Positions 17,454 through 26,362 of a DNA stretch of 64,000 nt are shown one piece after another. The stretch's first letter is position 1; each line of letters begins with the position of its first letter. The notes under the pieces are model-generated. The model worked only from the letters and a program-made list of their open reading frames with translations, made no database searches and was not told the DNA's origin. The position numbers and the translations under genes were made by a program. The stretch is from assembly GCF_011516765.1 (NCBI RefSeq), contig NZ_JAAABN010000012.1, forward strand, positions 45,160 to 109,159, read 5' to 3'. The DNA is from Acetobacter sicerae (GTDB taxonomy: Bacteria; Pseudomonadota; Alphaproteobacteria; Acetobacterales; Acetobacteraceae).

Positions 17454-19011
17454 GGCCGGTCGCCTTGTTGCGGTCTGCCCAGGAGAAACGACGTTCAATC
17501 CGCTTCTGCAGGAAAAGGAAGAAGAATACCATCGCCAGATAATAGACGAGGGCCGCTGAATAATACTCGGTGAATTCGAACGTGCGCGCCACCTGGATCT
17601 GCGTCACGGCCAGCAGTTCCTGCAACGAGATGACCGAGGCAAGTGACGTCGTTTTCAGAAGGCTGATGAACTCGTTGATTGTTGGTGGAAGCGCGATGCG
17701 GAGTGCCTGCGGGAAGATGACATGCCGATAGATCTGCGAACGCTTCATGCCCAGCGCGTCGGCTGCGACCAACTGTCCCTGATCGACTGCCCGCAAGGCG
17801 GCGCGATTGATTTCCACCTGATAGGCGGATTCATTGATCGACAGGGAAAGCCATGTTGCGAGAAATGGTGTGAACCAGCTTTCACGAAAGATCGGGAAGA
17901 ACTGGGGCAGGGCGTTCCAGATGAACAGAAGCTGCAACAGTGTCGGCGCGCCACGAAAGACCGCAACGTAGGCGGACAGCAGCATTTGCAAAGGGGAACG
18001 GGGGCCGTTGAGTTTCAGCGCCACAGGAATGGAGATGACAATGGCGGTCAGGTGAGACAGCACCGCCACGATCAGCGTCAGCGCCGCGCCTTTTACAAAA
18101 GCCATGGATGTCAGAGCAGAGAAGAAGACTTCAAGGCTGAAGGCAGATGGCGCCGCTTTTTCTGTAAACGCCTGTTCCTGTGCGTTGGAGATATTCCATT
18201 TCCTGCTCAGGTTTTCCAGAATTCCCTGTTGTTTCAGGGATGAGACCGTTTGCGTCAGGATTTCCTTGTTGTGAGGATCTTTGCTGATATAAGCGCCGAA
18301 CTCCCGAAAATCAGGATTGTCCGGTTTCAGAATGATCGTGACTTTTCCGCCCAGCTGTTTCTGGCGGTAATAAACTTCGACATCCTGAGTGATCAGCGCG
18401 TGCGCACGACCAAGCAGGACCTGCTGCACGACCTGATCCTCGGCGGGATACTGCTGAAGACCGATTGGCGCACGTCCAGATTGTATCAGATGCTGGTTGG
18501 TCTTTTCGACAAGAGTTGCATAGCTGGTGCCGGACTGCACGGCCACGTTCAGCCCGGAAAGATCATCCAGCGAGGTGATGCGCGGGGTGCCGGAGCGGGC
18601 AATGACCACAATGGATGAGTCCAGATAAGCCGCTGCATCGTAATTTTTTTCACGGCCTGCCTGCTTCATGATGCCGCTGATCACCATGTCGCACCGGTGG
18701 GACGACAGGCCGGGCAGCATACCTTCAAAATCCATTGTCAGAATGGTCGGGTCGGCATGCCACATTCGACCGAGTTCACGAGCGAGATCAATATCAAATC
18801 CCGCAAGGTCCCGTGTATCCTGCCCATTCACGAAGGTCATCGGTGGAAGCGTGGGATCGGTGCAGACAGTAAAATGGCCTGTCGTGGCGAAAGAAGGCAC
18901 GTTTTCGCTCTGGGCATGACCCGCATGAGACATCATGCAGAGCGTAGCAAACAATCCTGCCGTAGTGATCAGATAGGACGCTGACCGGCGTATGAAATTA
19001 TGAATCTTCAC
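17443..19011 (-). CDS. ABC transporter: solute-binding protein fused to permease
   Basis: A 522-residue fusion. Residues 1-34 are a signal sequence ending in HAGHAQ. About 40-275 form a family-3 solute-binding domain (FTVCTDPTLPPMTF, GFDIDLARELGRMW, a GTSYATLVEK segment). About 290-510 form a HisM/GlnP-type permease with several membrane helices and the EAA-loop region (AALRAVDQGQLVAADALGM). The substrate site is therefore tethered to the outer face of the inner membrane. The C-terminus overlaps the ATPase gene by 11 bases and the start overlaps the LysR stop in an ATGA junction, so regulator, transporter and ATPase form one transcript. Likely ligand: a polar amino acid or similar small zwitterion. 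Confidence 0.92.
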   Translation of the reverse strand: MKIHNFIRRSASYLITTAGLFATLCMMSHAGHAQSENVPSFATTGHFTVCTDPTLPPMTFVNGQDTRDLAGFDIDLARELGRMWHADPTILTMDFEGMLPGLSSHRCDMVISGIMKQAGREKNYDAAAYLDSSIVVIARSGTPRITSLDDLSGLNVAVQSGTSYATLVEKTNQHLIQSGRAPIGLQQYPAEDQVVQQVLLGRAHALITQDVEVYYRQKQLGGKVTIILKPDNPDFREFGAYISKDPHNKEILTQTVSSLKQQGILENLSRKWNISNAQEQAFTEKAAPSAFSLEVFFSALTSMAFVKGAALTLIVAVLSHLTAIVISIPVALKLNGPRSPLQMLLSAYVAVFRGAPTLLQLLFIWNALPQFFPIFRESWFTPFLATWLSLSINESAYQVEINRAALRAVDQGQLVAADALGMKRSQIYRHVIFPQALRIALPPTINEFISLLKTTSLASVISLQELLAVTQIQVARTFEFTEYYSAALVYYLAMVFFFLFLQKRIERRFSWADRNKATGHGQ

Positions 19012-19979
19012 CGGCTGACCTCATTGAGAACGGAGCGGAAGGCTGCTGTCATCGGTTCGCTGTCCTGGGAGGGACGGGCGAGCAGATAAAAGCTGTTGGT
19101 CAGAGCGAGACCGTCAAACGCAATCCGGCGCAGACGGCCTTCCGCCACCATTGGTTCGGCGAACAGGTCTGGAAGAAAACCGATGTAAACGCCGGAAAGA
19201 ATCAGAAGCGTGCGGGAATCAATATTGTCTGCTGCAGCAGAAAAATTCATTTCGCTGCGCAGTTCGTCCCAGCGCGGGGAGGTGGTGGCGTCCGAGACCT
19301 CGATCATGCGGGCCGCAGTCAGGTCGGCCCGCGTAATATCTTCGTCCGTCATGGAAAAGAAAGGATGGCGCTGCCCGCAATAAAGGGACGCCGCTTCCTG
19401 AAACAGCGGGGTCGTCTGCATTTCAGGACGTTGGTGCGGATAAAGTGTAATACCCATCGTCGCGGAACCGTTGAGCACGGCGAATTCCACTTCACGCGGT
19501 GTCGCCGAGCGCACATCCATGTAAATGTCGGGATAATGAACGGTAAAGCGCTCTATGGCCCGGACGAGCACTGTTTCACCATGAATCTGGATCGTATCGG
19601 GGAGATAGAGACGGAATCGACCGGAGAGCGTGCCGCTGGCCTCGTTGAGACGCTTCTGAAAGCTGTCAATGTCGTCAAACAGTTTTCGGGTGGCGTCCAG
19701 CACGCTTTCACCGGACGGCGTCAGAGCGAACCCGCTGCGGCCGCGATGACAGAGTGTTGTGTTCAGTCTTTTCTCAAGCGACGAGATGTCGATGCTGACC
19801 GCCGATTTACTCTTGCCGAGCGCCACTTCCGCCGCCGCGAACCCGCCATGCTCGGCGACGGCGGTGAACACGCGCAGAAGTCGCAGATCGACTTCTGCGA
19901 TCCGGCCCTGAAAGCCGGTGGTGCGATTGGGAAAACTGGACGATATGCGGCTCAGAGCGGTCTCCATTGTCGGGTGCAT
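19008..19979 (-). CDS. LysR family transcriptional regulator
   Basis: A 323-residue LysR-type protein with an N-terminal helix-turn-helix (about 27-85: LRLLRVFTAVAEHGGFAAA, then SKSAVSIDISSLEKRL) and a C-terminal effector domain. A second ATG twelve bases downstream is an alternative start. It is divergent from the hydroxyacid dehydrogenase gene across a 237-base gap that contains an 8-10-8 inverted repeat (20041-20066), the standard layout for LysR control of both directions. Its stop overlaps the transporter start by four bases, linking the regulator to the ABC genes. Confidence 0.9.
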   Translation of the reverse strand: MHPTMETALSRISSSFPNRTTGFQGRIAEVDLRLLRVFTAVAEHGGFAAAEVALGKSKSAVSIDISSLEKRLNTTLCHRGRSGFALTPSGESVLDATRKLFDDIDSFQKRLNEASGTLSGRFRLYLPDTIQIHGETVLVRAIERFTVHYPDIYMDVRSATPREVEFAVLNGSATMGITLYPHQRPEMQTTPLFQEAASLYCGQRHPFFSMTDEDITRADLTAARMIEVSDATTSPRWDELRSEMNFSAAADNIDSRTLLILSGVYIGFLPDLFAEPMVAEGRLRRIAFDGLALTNSFYLLARPSQDSEPMTAAFRSVLNEVSR

Positions 19980-20040
19980 CTCAGGTCGTTCCGAAAGTTA
20001 AACAAAATCCGGCAGGTGACGTCAACTGCTATCGAAAGAC

Positions 20041-20066
20041 TTCACTTTTGTGATTGCTAAAGTGAA
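20041..20066. promoter_or_regulatory. Candidate LysR operator in divergent promoter region
   Basis: TTCACTTT and AAAGTGAA are perfect reverse complements separated by ten bases. The dyad lies 62 bases from the LysR start and 151 bases from the divergent dehydrogenase start. Size and position fit a LysR recognition site. Confidence 0.55.
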
Positions 20067-20216
20067 TGCGCGACATAAGCTGGGTCAACACGATGGTTCA
20101 GGCGTCCACTTAAGGGAATGATAAAGTCATATTGCGCTCTATAAAAATGCAGATCATGGTTGTTCTGCTGTATGTTGCAATATCAGAATGAATGACGCGC
20201 GACGGGGAGAAAAAGG

Positions 20217-21158
20217 ATGAAAAGACTTGCTGTCAGCGCTGATGGGCCAGACGCCTGGGAAAGCTGGCGGGATGCCTTCGCCCGTGTTGCTCCCGACCTG
20301 CCCACTATTTCCTGGTTTGATCCGGCATTTGATCCCGCCGACGCCAGTTATGTTCTCGTTTGGGAGCCGCCCGCGGGTGAAATGGCCCACATGGCGAATA
20401 TGCGGGCCATCCTGAGCACGGGAGCGGGGGTCAATCATCTGGTCAACAGACCGGATTTTCCGGCGGGTGTGCCGCTGGTGCGTATGGGCGGCGATCAGAC
20501 TGCTGTGCTGATGGCGGATTATGTGATGTGGGCGGCGATCGGGCTGTTGCGGGATGCGAAAAGCTGGGCCCGTCAGCAGGAGCAGCGTGTCTGGCGCCGT
20601 CATCCTGTTTTTCGCAACAGCGCCGAAACACGGATCGGAATCCTCGGGTTTGGCAATCTCGGCGCGGCCGTCGCCCGTCGTCTCGCCGCGGCAGGTTTCA
20701 TCGTTTCCGCCTGGTGCCGCAGTCCCCGTGAAGAAAAGCAGATTCCGCTGTTCTTCGGTGAGCAAGGGCTGTCCGACTTTCTTCCATCCGTCGATATTCT
20801 GGTCAATCTTCTGCCCAGCACGCCTCAGACACGCCATATCATTGATGCGAAGTTCCTCTCCCACCTGAAACAGGACGTGGGTTTCATCAATGTGGGGCGG
20901 GGAGATCATGTGGTTGAAGAGGATCTTCTGGCAGCACTGGAGTCCGGGCAACTGGACGGTGCGGTGCTGGATGTCGTGGCGACAGAACCTCTTCCCGCCG
21001 CGTCTCCCCTATGGAGCCATCCGCGCATCACTCTGACGCCTCATATGGCGTCGGAAGCGTCACGGGATGCGCAGGCGGCCTATGTGGCGCACGCCATTTC
21101 GGAGCTGGAAGAAGGCCGTACGCCGCCGCTCCTTTATAGCCCGGAACGTGGCTACTGA
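20217..21158 (+). CDS. D-2-hydroxyacid dehydrogenase (glyoxylate/hydroxypyruvate reductase GhrA-like)
   Basis: A 313-residue NAD(P)-dependent 2-hydroxyacid dehydrogenase. The ribosome site is GGGGAGAAAAAGG. The Rossmann motif GILGFGNLGAAVARRL is at about 141-156. The catalytic trio is visible as Arg in NVGRGDHV, Glu in ATEPLP and His in TPHMAS. Length and the short catalytic domain match the GhrA group, which reduces glyoxylate, hydroxypyruvate or other 2-keto acids. First gene of the plus-strand part of the accessory set, it is followed 43 bases later by a class II aldolase; the pair may process a 2-keto acid and its aldol precursor. Confidence 0.9.
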   Translation: MKRLAVSADGPDAWESWRDAFARVAPDLPTISWFDPAFDPADASYVLVWEPPAGEMAHMANMRAILSTGAGVNHLVNRPDFPAGVPLVRMGGDQTAVLMADYVMWAAIGLLRDAKSWARQQEQRVWRRHPVFRNSAETRIGILGFGNLGAAVARRLAAAGFIVSAWCRSPREEKQIPLFFGEQGLSDFLPSVDILVNLLPSTPQTRHIIDAKFLSHLKQDVGFINVGRGDHVVEEDLLAALESGQLDGAVLDVVATEPLPAASPLWSHPRITLTPHMASEASRDAQAAYVAHAISELEEGRTPPLLYSPERGY

Positions 21159-21201
21159 GCGGCATCAGACAATCATCGCTGTATGAGTAAGGACAAAGAA
21201 C

Positions 21202-21957
21202 ATGCAGACATCTCCCGCCGCGTCGTCCGCGCAGGACGAACAGACTCTTCGCGAAGATCTGGCCGCAGCCTATCGTCTGCTGGCGATGTTCGACATGACG
21301 GACCTCGTCTACACGCATCTTTCGGTGCGCCTGCCGGGCGAGGATCATCGTTTTCTCGTCAATCCTTATGGACTTCTGTTCGAGGAAATCACAGCCAGTT
21401 CTCTGGTTGTGGTGGATGCGGAAGGACACCCGAAGCAGGCGACAAGCTGTCCGGTGAACCCCGCCGGATTCGTCATTCATTCCGCCGTGCATCGCGCCCG
21501 GCCAGATGCTGCCTGCGTCATGCATACGCACACACTTGCGGGCATGACGATCGCTGCCCAGACTACGGGTATTCTACCGGTCAATCAGATGAGCATGGAA
21601 TTCTATGGTCGCGTCGGTTTTCATGGCTATGAAGGAATCGCTGCCGATGACAATCTCAGCGAACGCGAGCGGCTCGTTCGAGATCTTGGTGACAATATCG
21701 GTCTTATTCTTCAGAATCATGGATTGCTGACGGTCGGCTCGACTGTGGCGCAGACATTCTACCGGACATGGTATCTTGAGCAGGCCTGTCGCATTCAGGT
21801 AGCCGTGCAATCGACCGGTGTGCCGCCCGCTCTGCCCCCGGAAAGCTACGTCCTGCGTGCGCGGGAGCAGTTTGAAAAAGACGAGGATCAGGGCGGTCTT
21901 GTCTGGGCCGCCCTCAAACGCAAGCTCGGTCGGGAACAACCCGACTACCTAAGCTGA
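21202..21957 (+). CDS. Class II aldolase/adducin family protein
   Basis: A 251-residue class II aldolase. The metal-binding layout is present: Glu/His elements around HTHTLAGM (about 111-118), GFVIHSAVHRARPDA ahead of it, and QNHGLLTVG near 171-179. These enzymes use a divalent metal to cleave or isomerise sugar phosphates and sugar acids; some family members act as decarboxylases. The N-terminus has TDLVYTHLSVRLPGEDHRFL, the usual start of the fold. It sits between the hydroxyacid dehydrogenase and the TonB receptor and is closed by a hairpin at 21966. The substrate cannot be named. Confidence 0.88.
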   Translation: MQTSPAASSAQDEQTLREDLAAAYRLLAMFDMTDLVYTHLSVRLPGEDHRFLVNPYGLLFEEITASSLVVVDAEGHPKQATSCPVNPAGFVIHSAVHRARPDAACVMHTHTLAGMTIAAQTTGILPVNQMSMEFYGRVGFHGYEGIAADDNLSERERLVRDLGDNIGLILQNHGLLTVGSTVAQTFYRTWYLEQACRIQVAVQSTGVPPALPPESYVLRAREQFEKDEDQGGLVWAALKRKLGREQPDYLS

Positions 21958-21965
21958 TTTTTATG

Positions 21966-22000
21966 ACCCGGATGCACAGTCATCCGGGTTTCCTGTTTCC
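21966..22000 (+). terminator. Probable terminator after the aldolase gene
   Basis: ACCCGGATG (21966-21974) pairs with CATCCGGGT (21981-21989) around a six-base loop, followed by TTTCCTGTTT. The stem is strong, the T-run interrupted. Confidence 0.65.
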
Positions 22001-22142
22001 AAAAATAAGTTGTTACACTGCGCGGGAAGGGGGAGATTCCTTTTTCGTGTCGAAAGACTGTGTGTCGTTTTTCAGAAAGAATTTGTGACACTAAAGTGAG
22101 CTTTTGGAGCTTCTTAACGAAAGCGTATTGGTTATTGTTGTC

Positions 22143-22157
22143 TAATCGAAACGATTA
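22143..22157. promoter_or_regulatory. 15-bp dyad just upstream of the TonB receptor gene
   Basis: TAATCG, AAA, CGATTA: a perfect six-bp inverted repeat with a three-base centre, 22 bases before the receptor start codon. At this place it would overlap the promoter or the 5' leader and could be a repressor site. The binding protein is unknown. Confidence 0.4.
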
Positions 22158-22179
22158 AGCAGCTAGCCAAGGGCATCCG

Positions 22180-24468
22180 ATGAGAGTTGTGTTCCGTTCC
22201 CGTCCCCCTCGCCACGCCCTCTTCACCGCCTCCCTGCTCTGCGCAGCCAGCCCGATTGCTACGGCGGCAGCAGCGACCGGCCAGGGTAAGAATTCTGCGC
22301 ATCCGGCATCCGTGTCCCATTCCGCGCAGCCAGCAAAAAAAGCCCCAAGAACGCGGGTTGCGGCAAAAGCCGATCCGGAAGCCATCACCGTCACCAGTTC
22401 ACGCACGCGCCGTTTCCATCAGATGGCGAATACCGTGAACACGCTGAGCGGTCGCCAGCTTGAGCAGTTCCATATTGTCAGCCCGAAGGAAATTGCGGCA
22501 TTCGTTCCCGGCGTGACCGCTGTGAACGCCGTTTCTGGCAGCACACCGATTTTTTCCATCCGTGGTATCGGTCTCGATGATTATATCGGCACCAACATGG
22601 GAGGCATCGGCATCTATCAGGATGGTGTCTTCGCGCCTTATCCTGTTCTCTACAATGGCCAGATGTATGACGTGCAGACGGTCAGCGTCGAGAAAGGACC
22701 TCAGGGGTTTGAATATGGCCGCAGCACGACGGGCGGCTCCATCAATGTCGAATCTGTCAAGCCATCAAGCAAGTTCGGCGGTTTTCTCAACTGGGGTTAC
22801 AGCAGCTATAACACCAATACCGGCAAGGGCGCGATCAACGTCCCCATTACCGATCATATTTTCAACCGGTTTTCCTTCAGCTACATCAAGGGTGACGGCT
22901 GGCAGCATGACATCAACACGCACAAGCTGTACGGCGCACAGGATATCCTCGGTCTGCGCAACCAGACCCGTTTTGATCTTGATGACCGCTCATCCCTGCT
23001 ACTGAACATTCACTATACCCGTGACCGCGGAACGCCCATGTCACCGCAGGATACGAATGCGGACCAGATGAACAACGTGCCCGTCGGCACTTATGGTGTT
23101 GGTCCAAATGCCAGGAACAACGCAGTGAATGTCGGGTCCAACCGCGCCTCCCGTGATGAAAATGGCGGCGGCGTGGGGCTCAACTTCACGCGGCGATTCG
23201 ACTGGGGTACGTTCACGTCGGCTACCGGCATCGATTTCTATCGTCGTAGCAACTATGACAACTACGATGGTGAATCCGTGAATGTCGGTGATTACCACTG
23301 GAACGATACCTATATCGTCCAGTCGCACGACATGCATCTGCGCACGACGATCGCCGACCGCCTTCATCTGACTGTTGGTGTGTTTGAATCATACGACAAG
23401 ATCAATGGCGCCTACACCAGCTACCGTTCTTACCTGCTGGACAGTCCGAACGGCACCCTGACGGATCATTTCGTGCAGCAGAACCTGTCGACAGGACTGT
23501 ACGTCAACACAGTCACCAATATCGTCAAAGGTCTTGATTTCATCGCAGGAGGTCGTCTGTCCTATGATGAGCGCGGCTTCCACGGTGGCACCCATGATGA
23601 TGGGGGTGTGCTGACAGGCGTTCCCGGCTCTTCGCTCAGCTATCTGAACAGCAATCACACCTATGAGCGCTGGACCGGCAAGGTGGGCCTTCGTTACACA
23701 ATCGTGCCGGGCACGCTCGTCTATGGAACGATTTCGAACGGCTACAAGGCAGGCTCCTACTTCGCCGGACCGGTCAGTTCCCCGAGTGCGCTGGATTACG
23801 TGCGTCCCGAAAACCTGATCGCCTATGAAGTGGGCGCCAAGACAAGTCTATTCCACGACAAGGTGATTCTGGAAGGGTCCCTGTTCGACTACGAATATCA
23901 CAATCGTCAGACGCTGTTCGTCGCTGAAATGCCGGGAAACATCACGTCGCTCAGCCTTGGCCCGATCCCTCGTGCAAGAACGCGCGGTGGTGAATTGAGC
24001 GGAACGCTTCACAATCTGGTCCCCAACCTCGATCTGAACGGTTCGTTCGCTTATCTGGATGGCCGCTCGATCTCTTCGGTCAACAATATTGCCGGATTGC
24101 CGCTTCTCTCAAACGTGGACGCCCATTCCGCCCTGCCGTTTGCACCGCGTTTCTCGTGGAGCGCCTATGCCCGTTACGGTATCAATGTCACCCGTGATTA
24201 TCGTGCGACCGTGCAGGTCAACTACACCTGGAAAGACAACATGCTTGTCGCTCTTGGTGATCCGAATGGCCAGACCAGCAAGATCAGTTCAATGGGAATG
24301 CGGCTTGAGGTCGGTCCGAAGACCGGAAAATGGACGGCGGCTGTCTATGTCGACAACATGCTGAACAAGCACGGCAACACCTATTCCTACACGGGAAGCG
24401 ACAACAGCCGCGTGCAGTATCTCCAGACACCCCGTTGGGTGGGCTGTGATCTGCGCTACAACTTCTGA
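22180..24468 (+). CDS. TonB-dependent outer-membrane receptor
   Basis: A 762-residue receptor. A signal peptide (about 1-32, ending around ATAAAA) is followed by a TonB-box-like EAITVTSSR at about 67-75, a plug domain (VNTLSGRQLEQFHIVSPKEI, SIRGIGLDDY, YDVQTVSVEKGPQG), and a long beta-barrel ending in aromatic DLRYNF, the usual C-terminal outer-membrane signal. It takes up a ligand by proton-motive force across the outer membrane. The sugar-isomerase-like gene starts ten bases downstream, so the receptor belongs to a catabolic operon rather than to an iron locus. No siderophore gene is nearby. The ligand is probably too large or scarce for porins (inference). Confidence 0.94.
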   Translation: MRVVFRSRPPRHALFTASLLCAASPIATAAAATGQGKNSAHPASVSHSAQPAKKAPRTRVAAKADPEAITVTSSRTRRFHQMANTVNTLSGRQLEQFHIVSPKEIAAFVPGVTAVNAVSGSTPIFSIRGIGLDDYIGTNMGGIGIYQDGVFAPYPVLYNGQMYDVQTVSVEKGPQGFEYGRSTTGGSINVESVKPSSKFGGFLNWGYSSYNTNTGKGAINVPITDHIFNRFSFSYIKGDGWQHDINTHKLYGAQDILGLRNQTRFDLDDRSSLLLNIHYTRDRGTPMSPQDTNADQMNNVPVGTYGVGPNARNNAVNVGSNRASRDENGGGVGLNFTRRFDWGTFTSATGIDFYRRSNYDNYDGESVNVGDYHWNDTYIVQSHDMHLRTTIADRLHLTVGVFESYDKINGAYTSYRSYLLDSPNGTLTDHFVQQNLSTGLYVNTVTNIVKGLDFIAGGRLSYDERGFHGGTHDDGGVLTGVPGSSLSYLNSNHTYERWTGKVGLRYTIVPGTLVYGTISNGYKAGSYFAGPVSSPSALDYVRPENLIAYEVGAKTSLFHDKVILEGSLFDYEYHNRQTLFVAEMPGNITSLSLGPIPRARTRGGELSGTLHNLVPNLDLNGSFAYLDGRSISSVNNIAGLPLLSNVDAHSALPFAPRFSWSAYARYGINVTRDYRATVQVNYTWKDNMLVALGDPNGQTSKISSMGMRLEVGPKTGKWTAAVYVDNMLNKHGNTYSYTGSDNSRVQYLQTPRWVGCDLRYNF

Positions 24469-24478
24469 AGATTGTTGC

Positions 24479-25318
24479 ATGAAACTGGAACTGTTCAGAA
24501 CACTCTGGGGCGATACGCGGGACTGGGGGAAGATCATCCCGGAAACGCGTGAAGCCGGCTTTACCGGTCTGGAGGCGCGTATTCCCCTGACCGCATCGGA
24601 AGCTGCGGAAAAAGCGGCTATCCTGCAAGGGGAGGGAATTCCGTACATCGCCATCGCCATGACCGGAGGTGGTGTCATTCCGCGGCAATCCGCAACGGTC
24701 GCCGATCATATCGATGATTTTCGGGGATGCCTCGACAGGGCGGCCGTCATGGCCCCCCGCTTTGTCAACGTGCTGGGCGGTAACGACCGCTGGTGCGCCA
24801 GCCAGCAGGCCGAGTTTATCAACAAGGCCGATGAACTCGGCAAAGAAGCAGGATTTACCTGCTCTTTTGAAACGCATCGTGCGCGTATTCTGTCTTCTCC
24901 ATGGATGACGCTGGATGTGCTGCGCCAGTGTCCTGATGCTGTGTTTACTGCCGACATCAGCCACTGGGTTGTCGTGTGCGAGCGTCTCCTTGATGATCCA
25001 TGCGATGATTTCACGCCTTTTATCGAGCGGGTCCATCATCTTCAGGCTCGTGTCGGCTACGATCAGGGGCCACAGGTCACGCATCCCGGTGCTCCTGAAT
25101 ATGCCGCCGCACTCTCGTTCCATCAGAAGTTCTGGCAGTCTGTCTGGGAATCGCAGAAAAGGCGTGGCTACACCGTCACCACCATGACACCCGAATTCGG
25201 GCCTGATGGGTATCTTCACACACTGCCCTTTACCAACGCCCCCGTGGCGGATCTCTGGGACCTCAATCGCTGGATCGGCGCTGAACAGCAGCGTCGGTTC
25301 ACTCTTTGGACAAGCTGA
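24479..25318 (+). CDS. Sugar phosphate isomerase/epimerase family TIM-barrel protein
   Basis: A 279-residue xylose-isomerase-like TIM barrel (AP endonuclease family 2). The start at 24479 is ten bases after the TonB receptor stop; a frame extension into that gene is ignored. Visible family features are LFRTLWGDTRDW at the start, EAGFTGLEARIP (strand 2), APRFVNVLGGNDRW, GFTCSFETHRARILSS (metal-binding Glu/His region), FTADISHWVVVCERLL and TPEFGPDGYLH. These proteins epimerise or isomerise sugars and inosose-like compounds with a divalent metal. Function here should follow the receptor's ligand. It is followed 12 bases later by the dioxygenase gene. Confidence 0.85.
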   Translation: MKLELFRTLWGDTRDWGKIIPETREAGFTGLEARIPLTASEAAEKAAILQGEGIPYIAIAMTGGGVIPRQSATVADHIDDFRGCLDRAAVMAPRFVNVLGGNDRWCASQQAEFINKADELGKEAGFTCSFETHRARILSSPWMTLDVLRQCPDAVFTADISHWVVVCERLLDDPCDDFTPFIERVHHLQARVGYDQGPQVTHPGAPEYAAALSFHQKFWQSVWESQKRRGYTVTTMTPEFGPDGYLHTLPFTNAPVADLWDLNRWIGAEQQRRFTLWTS

Positions 25319-25330
25319 GACTGATAAATC

Positions 25331-26362
25331 ATGACGGCTACAGAAACATTCACATCCATTCCGTGCGTCAACATCGCCGGACTGTATTCCGACGCTCTGG
25401 CGGATCGAGAAGCGGTCGCTCGCGAGCTTGGCGACGCCGCCCGCAAGGTCGGATTTCTCTATATCGAAGGCCATAAGGTCAGTGATGACCTGATCGCCGG
25501 CGTCCGGGCGGCGGCAAAGGATTTCTTCTCCGAACCTTTCGACGAGAAGATGAAATACTATATCGGCACTTCCGCCACGCATAAGGGTTTCGTCCCGGAA
25601 GGCGAGGAGATGTATGGCGGTGACCGTCCCGACCATAAGGAAGCCTTCGACATCGGTTATGAGGTGCCGGCAGATAATCCGCTGGTTACGGCTGGAACAC
25701 CGCTGCTTGGCCCGAACAACTGGCCGACGCTTCCGCATTTTCGTGAGCGTGCCGAGGCTTATTACCGTGCGGTGTTTGATCTCGGACGCACCCTGTTTCG
25801 TGGTTTCGCACTGGCGCTCGGCCTGCCGGAAGACGCATTTGACGACAAGGCCAATTTCCCGCCATCCAAGCTGCGCATGATCCATTATCCTTATGACGGA
25901 GATGCTCAGGATGCTCCGGGCATCGGTGCGCACACGGACTATGAGTGCTTCACCATTCTTCTGGCTGACGCGCCGGGCCTGGAAGTCATGAACGGTCATG
26001 GCGACTGGATCGACGCGCCGCCCATTCCCGGAGCTTTCGTCGTCAATATCGGTGACATGCTGGAAGTGATGACAGCAGGTGAATTTGTCGCCACAGCGCA
26101 TCGCGTTCGCAAAGTCAGTGAGGAGCGTTATTCCTTTCCACTCTTCTATGCATGCGATTATCACACCGAGATCAAGCCACTTGCCGCGTTCGACAAGGAA
26201 GGCGCGTCTTATGAAGCGATGATGATCGGTGATCACATGTGGGCGCAGGCGCTTCAGACGTACCGTTATCTCGTTGAGAAAGTAGAGCGCGGTGAACTGA
26301 AACGGCCTGAAGGCACCCGTAAAACGGCGACATTCGGTCATTTCAAGCGGGTGAAAGCGTAA
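25331..26362 (+). CDS. Isopenicillin N synthase-like Fe(II)/2-oxoglutarate dioxygenase
   Basis: A 343-residue non-haem iron oxygenase. The N-terminal DIOX_N region ([21 protein letters not shown]) precedes the jelly-roll core. The iron triad is readable as His-x-Asp in GAHTDYECF (about 201-209) and a distal His in VATAHRVRK (about 255-263). The co-substrate Arg-x-Ser is RYS in ERYSFPLF. It contains no peptide synthetase context, so it is a general small-molecule oxygenase, not a penicillin gene. It is the last gene of the TonB-isomerase transcript. Relatives include arginine- and homoarginine-oxidising enzymes as well as 1-aminocyclopropane oxidases, so an amino-acid-like substrate is possible but unproven. 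Confidence 0.9.
   Translation: MTATETFTSIPCVNIAGLYSDALADREAVARELGDAARKVGFLYIEGHKVSDDLIAGVRAAAKDFFSEPFDEKMKYYIGTSATHKGFVPEGEEMYGGDRPDHKEAFDIGYEVPADNPLVTAGTPLLGPNNWPTLPHFRERAEAYYRAVFDLGRTLFRGFALALGLPEDAFDDKANFPPSKLRMIHYPYDGDAQDAPGIGAHTDYECFTILLADAPGLEVMNGHGDWIDAPPIPGAFVVNIGDMLEVMTAGEFVATAHRVRKVSEERYSFPLFYACDYHTEIKPLAAFDKEGASYEAMMIGDHMWAQALQTYRYLVEKVERGELKRPEGTRKTATFGHFKRVKA

Noticed and set aside
24284..26341. 685-codon minus-strand frame
   Set aside because: It is antisense to the isomerase and dioxygenase genes, which have intact motifs and ribosome sites. No protein features in the antisense product.
25331..26362. Ethylene-forming enzyme
   Set aside because: Same fold family and similar length, but the segments around the iron ligands and the substrate loops do not resemble the Pseudomonas enzyme closely.
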